NCBI GenBank assembly: GCA_900543275.1
Contig: UQQL01000021.1
Location: 1-26,550 of the forward strand
Direction of reading: 5' to 3'
Length of the DNA stretch: 26,550 bases
Source: an uncultured Collinsella sp.
GTDB lineage: Bacteria; Actinomycetota; Coriobacteriia; Coriobacteriales; Coriobacteriaceae
Below are positions 1 to 9,400 of this stretch, in pieces (position 1 is the stretch's first letter; every line of letters starts with the position of its first letter). The notes beneath the pieces were generated by a model. It saw only the letters and a list, made by a program, of their open reading frames with translations, had not been told where the DNA came from and made no database searches. Position numbers and translations under genes: made by a program.

Positions 1-13
1 GTATAAGAGACAG
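1..13. other. Nextera/Tn5 mosaic-end adapter remnant
   Basis: The first 13 bases, GTATAAGAGACAG, are the 3' part of the 19-bp Tn5 mosaic end used in Nextera libraries. The other contig end carries the matching adapter in the opposite orientation, so this is untrimmed library sequence and not genome. Confidence 0.95.
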
Positions 14-852
14 GTGTCGAGGATGTCGACCAGATTGTGCGGGCTCGCCTCGCAGGTGCAGACGAGCTCGCCGCCGGACAGCTCGACCGAAAGCACGTGC
101 TCGAGGGCGCGCAGTCGCTCGACCGTGGCGGCCTCGACGGCACCGACCTCAACAGTCACGCGCTCGCCCATCTGGATCATGCGCTTAAGCTCGTCGTTGG
201 TGCCCTGCGCCAGCACGCGGCCGCCGTCCATGATCATGATGCGGCTGCAGATCTGCTCGACCTCCTCCATGTAATGGCTGGTATACACCACCGTAGCGCC
301 CTCGTCGCGCAGGCGGCAGATGCCCTCCAGGATGGCGTTGCGGCTCTGGGGGTCGACCGCCACCGTGGGCTCGTCAAAGAAGATGAGCTCGGGCTTGTGT
401 GCGATGCCGCAGGCAATGTTGAGGCGGCGCGCCAGTCCGCCCGAAAGCTTGCCGGGACGAAACTTGGTAAAGTCGCCCAGCCCGACAAAGTCGATCGCCT
501 CGTCCACCAGCGCGCGGCGGCGCTTGCGGTCGTTAACGTAGAGGCTGCAGAAATAGTCGATGTTCTCGCGCACCGTGAGCTCGTCAAACACCGCCACCTG
601 CTGCGGCACCACGCCGATGCGGCGCTTGAGGTCGTAGCGGGCGGGCGTCATGGGCTCGCCGAACAGCTCGATGGTGCCTTTGTCGTAGGCGAGCAGCTGC
701 AGGATACAGTTGATGGACGTGGTCTTGCCCGAGCCGTTGGGGCCCAGCAGGCCAAAGATCTCGCCGGGGGCGATGCTCAGGTTAAAGTGGTCGAGCGCAA
801 TAAGATCGTCATAGCGCTTGACGAGGTTTTCGACATGGACGATGTCTGTCAT
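14..852 (-). CDS. ABC transporter ATP-binding protein, 3' end cut by contig edge
   Basis: This is the ATPase subunit of an ABC transporter, which would power export or uptake through a permease that is not in the window. Reading leftwards from ATG at 852 it begins MTDIVHVENLVKRYDDL. It shows a Walker A motif (GPNGSGKTT, about residues 36-44), a Q-loop (VVPQQ), an ABC-signature-like LSGGLARRLNIA, Walker B with catalytic Glu (LIFFDEPTV) and a switch His (YTSHYMEEV). The start and length suit the DrrA/CcmA-like drug and multidrug exporter ATPases with a C-terminal tail. About 280 codons are present and the frame is still open at the contig edge, so the stop is missing. The permease probably lies further left. 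It is divergent from the two-component pair, which may regulate it (inference). Substrate unknown. Confidence 0.9.
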
Positions 853-1050
853 GAGGCGGCCCTTCTGTTGGTCGTGGCCCGGTACGATTTCATCATCGCA
901 GGAGCGGGCGGCGCGCACCAGTGAGCTTTGTCACGAGTGAGGGGGGCGGAGGCGAAACCCCCGCTCGCGCGAGCGATCGACGCCGATTTGCCGCGCGGGA
1001 GGAATGTCACGGTTGCCCCGGGCGGCCCCTCCACCACGCGCGGCTTCGCG

Positions 1051-1056
1051 TACAAT
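1051..1056 (+). promoter_or_regulatory. -10 box TACAAT placed for a leaderless kinase transcript
   Basis: TACAAT ends 6 bases before the ATG at 1063, and no Shine-Dalgarno sequence is present between them. With the usual -10 to start-site distance, transcription would begin at or next to the A of the ATG, giving a leaderless mRNA, which is common in Actinomycetota. No convincing -35 box is seen. TACAAT also occurs upstream of coaX and folP in this window. Confidence 0.5.
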
Positions 1057-1062
1057 ACCCGT

Positions 1063-2208
1063 ATGAACAGGCTTTTCGACAAATCGATTGTGCTGGCGTG
1101 CTGTATCGCAGCCGCTCTGGGCCTTGCTGTGGACGCTCGCCTGGTCGCGGCGTTTTGCCTTGGCGTTATTGCCACCTCGCTGGCTGAGCTCGCGCAGGGG
1201 AAAAGCGCCCGGCGCGCGAGCGAGACCGCGAGCTGCGCTTACATCATCGCGGCTGTCTTCGTGCCGCCGTTTGTGCCGTTTGCGCCTCTCGCCCTCTATG
1301 ACATCGCGCGGCGGGTGCGCCGTGAGCACGCCTGGGCCGCGCTGGGCATTGGCGCCACCTTTGTCTTTGCGCTTGTCGCGGACCTTCGCACCGACGCGCT
1401 CACCGCCCGAACGCTCCTGCTGACTGCCATCCTTTCGGTTGCCGCTACCTTGCTATCGCTGCGCACCGCCCAGTTGGAACGCGAGCAGCAGCGCATGCGC
1501 CGCACCCGCGACGAGCTGCAGGAACGAGCCCTCGCGCTCGAAGCGCGCAACCGCGATCTTGCCGATCGCCAGGACTACGAAGTCGAGCTCGCGACGCTCG
1601 CCGAACGCGCCCGCATCGCGCGCGAGATCCACGATAACGTCGGGCACCAGCTCACGCGTACCTCGCTGCAGACCGAGGCCCTGTGCATAGTCCACGCCGA
1701 TGAACCCGGCGTCGCCGCCGATTTCGCCGACGTCAAGCACACCGTTGACGAGGCGCTCCAGCTTGTGCGCACCAGCGTCCACGCGCTCAACGACAACGCC
1801 GTCGATCTTTCCGTGCAGCTCGAACGCATTGTTGAAGGCGCACGCTCGGACGGCGGCCCGCAGATTGAGCTTGAAGTTATGACCGAACATGCGCCCGCAA
1901 ACGTCGCCAACTGCTTTGCGGCGGTCCTGCGCGAGGCGCTATCCAACACCATGCGCCACGCCCGCGCGCAAAACGTTGCTGTGCGATGCATGGAGCATCC
2001 ATCGTTTTACCAGCTCATCGTTACCGACGATGGCATGGGCGGGACCCAGACGGGCGGTCGCGGCGCCGCCGAGGGCATGGGGCTCGGCTCCATGCGCGAG
2101 CGCGTCGAGGCGCTTGGCGGCACCTTCACCGCCGGCCCGCGCGCCGGCGTCGGCGGCTGGCGCGTGTTTGCCACCGTCCCCAAACAGCAAGGAGATGAGG
2201 CCCGATGA
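1063..2208 (+). CDS. Sensor histidine kinase, HisKA_3/NarX-DesK type
   Basis: Membrane sensor kinase of 381 residues that autophosphorylates on His and passes the phosphate to the response regulator encoded next. The N-terminal ~130 residues hold about five hydrophobic segments with very short loops, so any signal is probably sensed in or at the membrane. A charged, coiled-coil-like stretch follows (about residues 135-170). The dimerisation box has the phospho-acceptor His190 in ARIAREIHDNVGHQLT. The ATPase domain has an N-box (REALSNTMRHA, near residue 293), a G1 box (DDGMGG, Asp323) and a glycine-rich GMGLGSMRERV. The frame is open upstream to 928, but those 45 codons lack family features and an RBS, so ATG 1063 is preferred. 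The last four bases overlap the next gene as ATGA, implying translational coupling. Its stimulus is unknown. Confidence 0.9.
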   Translation: MNRLFDKSIVLACCIAAALGLAVDARLVAAFCLGVIATSLAELAQGKSARRASETASCAYIIAAVFVPPFVPFAPLALYDIARRVRREHAWAALGIGATFVFALVADLRTDALTARTLLLTAILSVAATLLSLRTAQLEREQQRMRRTRDELQERALALEARNRDLADRQDYEVELATLAERARIAREIHDNVGHQLTRTSLQTEALCIVHADEPGVAADFADVKHTVDEALQLVRTSVHALNDNAVDLSVQLERIVEGARSDGGPQIELEVMTEHAPANVANCFAAVLREALSNTMRHARAQNVAVRCMEHPSFYQLIVTDDGMGGTQTGGRGAAEGMGLGSMRERVEALGGTFTAGPRAGVGGWRVFATVPKQQGDEAR

Positions 2209-2834
2209 GGCTCATTGTTGTCGACGACGACCGCCTAGTGGTCGATTCGCTCAAGATTATCCTGGGCGCCCAGCCGCAGATCGAGGTAGTGGGCACCGGC
2301 GCCAACGGCAACGACGCGGTTTCGCTCTATGCCGAACACGCACCCGATATTGCACTGCTCGACATTCAGATGCCGGGACGCGACGGCCTATCGGCGGCGC
2401 GCGAGATCCTCGAGCGCGACCCTGCGGCGCGCGTGGTGTTTCTGACAACATTCTCGGATGACGAGTACATTGTGTCGGCGCTCAAGCTGGGCGCCCGCGG
2501 CTACCTGATCAAAACCGATGTCGCCGCTATTCCACCGGCGTTGGCGCAGGTCATGGACGGCAAACGCGTGCTCGAGGGCAAGGCGATCGAGGACATCGAT
2601 TTTGACGGGACAGGCGCCGATGCCAGCACGCCTCGCCGACCCGCCGCCTTTGCCAGCCTGACCGACCGTGAGTTCGAAGTCGCCGAGCTCATCGCCCGCG
2701 GCCTCGATAACAAGGAGATTGCCGCCGCCGCTTACATGGGCGAAGGCACGGTGCGCAACCACATCAGCTCGATCCTTGCCAAAATGGGCCTACGCAACCG
2801 CACGCAGATCGCCATCGCCTCCCTGCGAGGGTAA
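2205..2834 (+). CDS. Response regulator, NarL/LuxR family
   Basis: Cytoplasmic DNA-binding response regulator of 209 residues. The receiver domain (about 1-120) has the acidic pocket Asp7-Asp9, phospho-acceptor Asp53 (LLDIQMPGRDG), the switch Thr81 and Lys103 (GYLIKTD). A linker (about 121-145) leads to a LuxR-type HTH (about 146-207) with SLTDREFEVAELIARGLDNKEIA and GTVRNHISSILAKMGLRNRT. A GGAG ribosome binding site lies inside the end of the kinase gene. The ATGA overlap makes this the cognate partner of that kinase. The regulon is not shown, though the divergent ABC transporter is the obvious candidate. The stop codon sits inside a perfect 12-bp palindrome, GGGTAATTACCC (2829-2840). Confidence 0.92.
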   Translation: MRLIVVDDDRLVVDSLKIILGAQPQIEVVGTGANGNDAVSLYAEHAPDIALLDIQMPGRDGLSAAREILERDPAARVVFLTTFSDDEYIVSALKLGARGYLIKTDVAAIPPALAQVMDGKRVLEGKAIEDIDFDGTGADASTPRRPAAFASLTDREFEVAELIARGLDNKEIAAAAYMGEGTVRNHISSILAKMGLRNRTQIAIASLRG

Positions 2835-2894
2835 TTACCCAACAACCGACCACCCCGGCATAGCAAAATGGCTGCTATCGATTTAATGCCATTT

Positions 2895-3048
2895 CAAAAC
2901 TATGCCGGTTTCCGGGGCTGAGTCACGAGTCCCCAACCATGCCGATATTCGTGAAAATAAAACCGCAGGTAGACGAGCCGTCATTTTGCAGAAAACGCGG
3001 GTATGGATGGGAGTCCTGAGTTTAGCCCCGTAAACCGGCATAGTTTTG
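2895..3048. repeat. Long palindromic intergenic element, copy A
   Basis: A 154-bp element whose outer arms are a perfect 17-bp inverted repeat (CAAAACTATGCCGGTTT at 2895-2911, complement at 3032-3048). Pairing continues inward, imperfectly, through CGGGGCT at 2913-2919 with AGCCCCG at 3024-3030. An AAACCGCAGGTAGACG core lies near the middle. Copy A' at 10462-10615 has the same length and the same outer arms. The core orientation shows that A is inverted relative to A', B and B'. The stretch 2835-2894 before it holds no gene, only a weaker inverted pair (GGCATAG...ATGGC with GCCAT...CTATGCC, 2857-2906). Confidence 0.85.
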
Positions 3049-3094
3049 TTTGAACGGTCCTGCGCGAACGCACCCACCAGTCGCGTGGGGCCAA

Positions 3095-3130
3095 AAATGA
3101 TCCGTTTTCCTCCGTCCCCGGGGATCATTT
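3095..3130. repeat. Short palindrome, copy C
   Basis: AAATGATCC at 3095-3103 pairs perfectly with GGATCATTT at 3122-3130 around a CT-rich loop. The segment AAATGATCCGTTTTCCTCCG recurs at 10401-10420 in the matching position on the other side of the adhesin gene. It separates palindromes A and B. Confidence 0.75.
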
Positions 3131-3141
3131 GGCGGCGCCAA

Positions 3142-3299
3142 CCACGAAATCGGCCCATCTACTACGTTTGACTCGATACCCCTGACCATGCCTTCGTTTT
3201 GAACAAAACCGCAGGCGTTCTACCTGCGGTTTTGTTTTCGCGTTTTTTAGCATGGTTGGGGGTAAGGGGTTAAACGTAGTAGATGGGCCGATTTCGTGG
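3142..3299. repeat. Long palindromic intergenic element, copy B
   Basis: A 158-bp element with perfect 28-bp inverted arms (3142-3169 and 3272-3299; arms begin CCACGAAATCGGCCC). Further inside, CCATGC and GCATGG pair. A central hairpin of 14 bp (3202-3215 with 3223-3236; core AAAACCGCAGG / CCTGCGGTTTT, 7-base loop) is followed by TTTTCG. Copy B' at 10210-10367 has the same length and layout and the same core orientation. Confidence 0.88.
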
Positions 3300-3327
3300 C
3301 GGCCCTTCCTCCCCTGCGCACAAAAGT

Positions 3328-3362
3328 GCCGCCACGGAGAAGGGAGACGTCTCCGTGGCGGC
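3328..3362. terminator. 13-bp hairpin downstream of the adhesin
   Basis: GCCGCCACGGAGA (3328-3340) pairs perfectly with TCTCCGTGGCGGC (3350-3362) around a 9-base loop. It lies about 80 bp downstream of the adhesin stop. With no U-tract, a transcript-end or stabilising role is only inferred. Confidence 0.5.
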
Positions 3363-3404
3363 TGGGGGTGAGGGGGTGGGGCTATGTTCTGGCTCCCCGC
3401 CGGC

Positions 3405-3430
3405 CGCCCGGGGCCTTTTGGCCCCGGGCG
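3405..3430 (-). terminator. GC-rich hairpin just after the adhesin stop
   Basis: An 11-bp perfect stem (CGCCCGGGGCC / GGCCCCGGGCG) with a 4-base loop reads AAAA on the transcribed strand and lies 12 bases past the adhesin stop codon. There is no U-tract. The same design (long GC stem, A-rich tetraloop, close to the stop) is found after the ech operon, which supports a terminator or 3'-end function. Confidence 0.6.
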
Positions 3431-3442
3431 CTGCCAGCGTGC

Positions 3443-6400
3443 CTAGCGCTTACGGATACCCCAGACCAGGGCTCCGACGCCGGCCATGGCAATAACAAAT
3501 GCCATGAGCAGTGCAGCGGCCTGCTGGTCACCCGTGGTGGGCAGGAAACCCTTGACCGTCTTGACGATGTTCGTCACGGTCTTGGGCGTGCCGGGGTCGG
3601 GCGTCGGCGTAGGGGTCTCGGGCTTCTTGTACGTGTTGTTGAACACGATACCCTCGACACTCTTGTCGCCCTTGGTAAAGGCGACGTTCGCCTTGAGGTT
3701 GCCCTCGCCGTCGTCGACCACGTTGACGGTCGCGGTAAAGACGGACTTGTCGTAGGTCATACCGGCCTCGTCGCCCTTGACCTCGCTGATGGTGTAGACG
3801 TACGTACCAGGCTCGTCGTACTCGAACTTGTCGAAGTTGATCTTGCCGTCGGCATCGTTGGTGACGGTGGACTCGATGTCCTCGCCAACGAGCTTAAAGC
3901 TAAACTCGTCCTTCTTGAGCTCGCGTCCCTCGAGCACCTTGATGGTGCCGATGGAAACCTGCGTGGGCATGGCGTGATACTTGTTGGTAAAGCCAGCCGA
4001 CTCGGTGGTTCCCTCGAGCTTGTGCGTCGCGGTCAACGTGCCGTCGCCATTGTCGGAGACGGTGGTCGCGACGGTGTAGGTCGTGCCGTCATAGGTGACG
4101 CCCTTGTACAGGCCGAGCGCGTTGGGGCAAGCCTCGCGCAGCGTGTACGCGTGCGTGCCGGGTGCCTCGTAGCGGATCGGGCTCAGCGTAACGTTGCCGT
4201 TGGCGTCGTTGGTGCCACTAGCGACAGTCACGCCGTCCTCGAGCAGCTCAAACGTGAACTCGCCAGCTGCAAGATCACGTCCGGTCAGACGCTTGACGGT
4301 CGTGACCTGATCGGTCACGGAAGAATCGGTAGGCGTCACGCTGTACGTGTTGGTGAACGTAAAGTCCGCACCGTCGCCGCCGTCGCGCTTGACGCTCAGG
4401 TGCCCAGCGCCGTCGTCAGTCACGGTGTAGGAAACCTTGCGCGCGGTATTGGCGTCGTTAGTCACGCCAGGGGAGGTGCCGGACTCGGTCACCGTGTAGG
4501 TAAAGGTGTGCGAGCGCGGGGCAGCGGGATCTGCGGGCTCGGACTCGTCGCTGGGCTCGTCGGCGTTGGCATCAGCGTCGGCGTTGGCCTCTTCAGCCTC
4601 TGCCTCGTCGGCCTCGTCTGCCTCGGCCTTATCGGTCGCATCGTCCGTCACGCCCAGGGCGCGGTTGAGGTCCTCGAGCGTAAAGTGGATCTTGCCAAAG
4701 TCCACGTTGCCGGCCGCGTCGTTGGTTGCGGTCGTGCGCTCGGGCATCGGGGCACCCGCCTCATCGGCGGCCACGGTAAAGGTAAACTTACCCGTGATGT
4801 CGGCCGGGGTCAGGCCCTCGGCAGCCTGGAGCTTCTTGGTGCCGGCAAGCGCGGCGTCAACGGCATCGGCGCCGTAGACGTTCTCGAACAAGGGCTCGAT
4901 GCCACCGTAGTCGACCGTTGCCGTCAGGGTACCGTCACCGTTATCGACGACGATAACCTTAAAGCCAAAGTACCACGTTGTAGCAGAAACGCCGTTCGGC
5001 AGCCCGTGTATAGCTTCGTAGGCCGTGTAGTTAATGGTCCAAGCAAGCTTACCGTCCTTGTCGGTACGATGGGCAAGCCCGGCAGACTCAAGATCGGCAA
5101 GCATCTTGGTGTCGTAGTGCAGCGCATCAAAGCTCACGTGCCCACCGATATTGGGCTTGAGATTTTCATAACCCACAAGCTCACCCTGATAGGCGATACC
5201 GAACCAGAACTCGCCGTCAACCATCGGGCGACCGGTCAGGGTCTTGGCGGCAACGACCTGAGCAGCGGTGCCACCAGGCGTGTTGGTCGTAGCGCTATAG
5301 CTGTTGACGAACGGGACCACGGCGCTCTCGACCGCGGCCGCGCCGGTCTTGTACTCGGTCACCAGCGTGCCCTCGGAACCGCCGGAGACGGTCGTCGTGG
5401 CGGTGAGCGTGCCGGCGGTGTCGTCGGCGATGGCGATCGTCACGGTGCGGACAGCGTCGTCGTAGGTGTAACCCGGCTGGCCGTCATTCTTCTCGGCAAC
5501 GGTGTATGTAAAGGTCTTGCCGGCATCAGCCTGCGTAAATTTGACCTCATGGCCCGCCAGAATGTCAATCTGGCCGACTGTTCCCTCTATCGTTGCGGGG
5601 GACTCATAGTTGTTGGCCCCGGGCAGCAGGCCAAGTGCGCTAGCCGAATCATCGTCGGCGGGCGTCACGGTAAAGGTGAACTGGCCCTCGGTCATGGGGC
5701 GTCCGTAGAGGGTCTTGCTGAGCTTGAGGCCGCCGGCCGCGGCGTAATCGAGCTCAGTGCGGTACGTGTTGGTAAAGCGTCCGTTTTCCTTCTTAGTGAC
5801 GTTGGCGGTCAGGGTGCCATCGCTGTCCTCGGTCACGGTCACTTCGGCGGTTGCGACATGCGCGTCATACGTCATGCCGACCGTGCTGCCCGCGTTCTCG
5901 CGAATCTCGTACTTATAGGTTCCGGCAGCGGCGTAGTGGATCTTACCGAACTTGATGGCGGCGATGCCGTCCTTCGCGTCCCTCTTGCTCACGGTTACGG
6001 TTGCGGGATCGGGCAGCGGGGTGCCTTCGGGGGCGGTGATGGTAAAGCTGAACTCGTCCCCATCCGTCCAGTCGCGACCGTCAATAGCCTTGCTCAGGCC
6101 AAAGTCGAGCTCGGTCTCGAGCGGGGTCACGCTGTAGGTGTTCTTGAAGATCGCAGCCTCAGCATTCTTCAGAACATGCTGGGCACTGAGCGTGCCGTCG
6201 CCGTTATCGGTGATGGTCGTCTCGATGGCGAACTTGGCGTCACTGTAGGTAATGCCCTTGCTGGTGGTTCCGCCCTTGACCTCGCGCAGCGTGTAAGCGT
6301 GCGTTCCGGCCTTGTCGTACTTCACGGCGCTCATCGTGATCTTGCCATCGGCAGCGTTGGTGCCGGTGGCGACGACCTCGCTGTCCTCGACGAGCTCGAA

Positions 6401-9400
6401 GGAGAACTCGCCTTCCTTGAGGTCGCGCCCGGTCAGGACCTTCTTCGCGGTGATCTGGTCGGTGACGCTGGACTCGTCAGGATTCGGCTTGTAGCTGTTG
6501 TTGAACTTCGCCTCGTTGGCGCCCTGCAGCTCGTGCTTGACCGTGAGCTTACCATTGCCGTCATCGGTAACGGTAGTCACGATGGTGTAGGTCGTGCTGT
6601 CGTAGGTAATGCCGTTGCCTTCGGCGCCCTTGGCTTCGCGCAGGATATAGGTGTGCTTGCCGGCGGCGGTGTAGGTGATCTTGCCCATCGTAATCTTGCC
6701 ATCGGCGTCGTTAGCGCCGGTGGCGACGACCTCGCCGTCCTCGACGAGCTCGAAGGAGAACTCGTCGGCCTTGAGGTTGCGTCCGTCCAGAACCTTGGTC
6801 GCGGTAATCTGGTCGGTGACGCTGGAGTTATTCGGAGTAACGCTGTAAGCATTCTCGAAGATAGCCTTCTCGACGTCCTGCAGCTCATGCTTAACCGTGA
6901 GCTTGCCATTGCCATCATCGGTGACGGTGGTCACGATGGTGTAGGCCGCGGTGCTGTAGGTGATACCGTTGTCGGCGTCGACCTTGGTCTCGCGCAGCAT
7001 GTAGGTGTGCTCGCCAGCCGCAGTGTAGGTGATCTTGTCCATCGTGATCTTGCCGTCGGCCGCATTGGTGCCCCTGGCGACGACATCGTTACCCTCGACG
7101 AGCTCGAAGGAGAACTCGCCTTCCTTGAGGTCGCGGCCTGTCAGGGTCTTGGTCGCGGTGATCTGGTCGGTGACGCTGGACTTATTCGGGGCAGTGTTGT
7201 ACTTGTTCTCAAAGCGTGCCGTCTCGGGACCCTCGAGCGTATGGGTCACCTTAAGCGTGCCGTCGCCGTTGTCGATGACGCTCGTCTTGACGGTGTAGTT
7301 CGTCTTATCGTACGTAATCCCGTTGCTCAGCCCCGCCTCGTTGGGGAGCTTCTCGCGCAGCGTGTAGGTGTGATTGCCAGGCTTGTCGTAAGTGATCTTG
7401 TCCATGGCAATCGTGCCGCCGGCAGCGTTAGTGCCCTTGGCGACGACCTTGTTACCCTCGACGAGCTCGAAGGAGAACTCGCCCTCCTTGAGGTCGCGCC
7501 CGGTCAGGACCTTGGTCGCGGTGATCTGGTCCTCGACAGGCTTCACGCTATAGGTGTTCTTGAACTCGGTCTCGCCCGAGGTCTTTTCAACGTCGGCCTT
7601 AAGCTCGCCCTTGGCGTTAACCGTCACAGTCACCTTGAACGTGGCAACGTTCTTGCTGTAGGTAATGCCACCGGCGTCGCCCTTGACCTCGCGGACCTCA
7701 TAGGTGTACTCGCCCGGCTCGGCATAAGTAATCTTGCCAAAGTTAATGGCTGCCTTGCCCTTGTCGAGATCGGCATTGGTCACAGTTACGGTCGCGGGGT
7801 CGGGCATCGGGGCATTGTTGTCGGACGTCGCGGAGAGCTCAAACTCAAACGCATCCGTATCCGCCCACTTGCGGCCCTCGAGCACCTTGGTCAGACCAAA
7901 GTCAGTCTTGGTATCAACCGTTGTCGGCTTGGTTGCAAGGCTAAAGATAATCTTGCCGTTGTTGCCCAGGTGCGAATGCACGTGCGTGGAAGTCGCAACG
8001 GAGGAAAGGTCATTCCACCTGGGGTTAAGCACGTCGCGCGCGGTCTCGGTCTTGTTGCCGTTCGCCTCCACATCGTCCTTGGTGGTATGCAGCTGGTCGA
8101 TATAGGCCAAGCGCGCGGTTCCCTTATTAAAGGACCAATAGCCGTCATCTTTGACCAGAGCGCCGTCGTAGCTGGCGATCTCGTGCCCCTCAAACTCCAC
8201 AACGGCATAGTCGTCCTTCGGCTTGCCGTTTGCGCCCATCGCCACAAACTCGTCCTTGTAGTAATAGACGTCGTTGCCCTGCGGCTTTACCGTCGCGCGC
8301 TGGGTGCATTCCTTGTCCGTGTAGATAGGCGTGATTTTTTGGAAGTAATAGTAGCTGTTGGTATCGGCGGGCTCAAACTCGGCGACAACATCGCCCAGCT
8401 CGCCGCCCGACCACTTGTTGGCCAGGAAGTAGACCGTCTGGTTGTCGACACCCTTATGTTTCTCGATATACTTCTTGAGTCCGTCATCGGGCGCAAACAG
8501 GTTGTTACGCGCGGCGTCCTTGACGCTCGAGGTGTATTTAATCTGAATGGGCTTGATGTCATTGAGCGACGTGCGCTCAAAGATCCCGTTTTCCATGTCC
8601 ACGTGATAGCGGATCAGCGGAATCAGTGATGCGGGAATCTTGACCGTCACGATATCGCCCTGCTGCGCATTGGCAGAGCGCTCGACGGTGATGACCAGGT
8701 CCTTGGCCACGCCCGAAAACTCGTACGTGTCCGTATTGCCCTTGGTTGTCTTGGTCACTTCATCAAAGGGGACGCCATTAATCTGAGCGCTGACAAACGT
8801 ATCGACCTGCATAAAGTCGCCCAGCTCATCACTAAAGGTGATGTAGCCGGACTTGCTCTCGTCGTAACCATCCTCGATCTGAGTGGGAGAGCCCTTGCCC
8901 GAGGTGATAGAGCTCGAGATATCATCAAACACCTTCTTGAGCTCATCGGCGTTCGACGCAGCCTTGTAGAAATCGGAATTCTCCGTGCGCTTACCAAGCT
9001 CATTGGTTGTGTAGGACGTGGCGTTTGGATAGTTGCTCGACACGGCGTGCATGAACTTGTTTTCGTTGCTCGTCCAGTAGTTCGTAGGATCGGCAGCGGG
9101 ATTCGCACCATCAAAGATGCCGATCGTATAAATGTCGGCACCTTTATTCTTGAGACTCTTGGCGCTTTTGACGGCGCTATCGGCAACACTTGCTTGGAAT
9201 TCACTAGAGCTCGTAGGTGAACCATCAGTGAAGAAGACAACGATCTTCTTGGCGTCGGCGCGACCAAACGAAAATACCCCATCAGCCAGCTGTAAGCCAT
9301 AGTCGGCGTGCGTGGCGCCATTAGGACTGATGGAGTTGACCGTACTCTTAAGGCTCGTCGCGTCATCGCCCTTGCAGGACGTCAGCTTCTTCATGGTCTG

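Noticed and set aside
928..1062. Longer N-terminus for the histidine kinase
   Set aside because: The 45 extra codons lack an RBS and are not typical of the family; the first membrane segment begins right after ATG 1063.
3296..8629. A 1777-codon open frame opposite the adhesin gene
   Set aside because: It mirrors the adhesin's biased codons and repeats, has no RBS or recognisable domain, and the opposite strand has a signal peptide, VWA, isopeptide domains and LPXTG.
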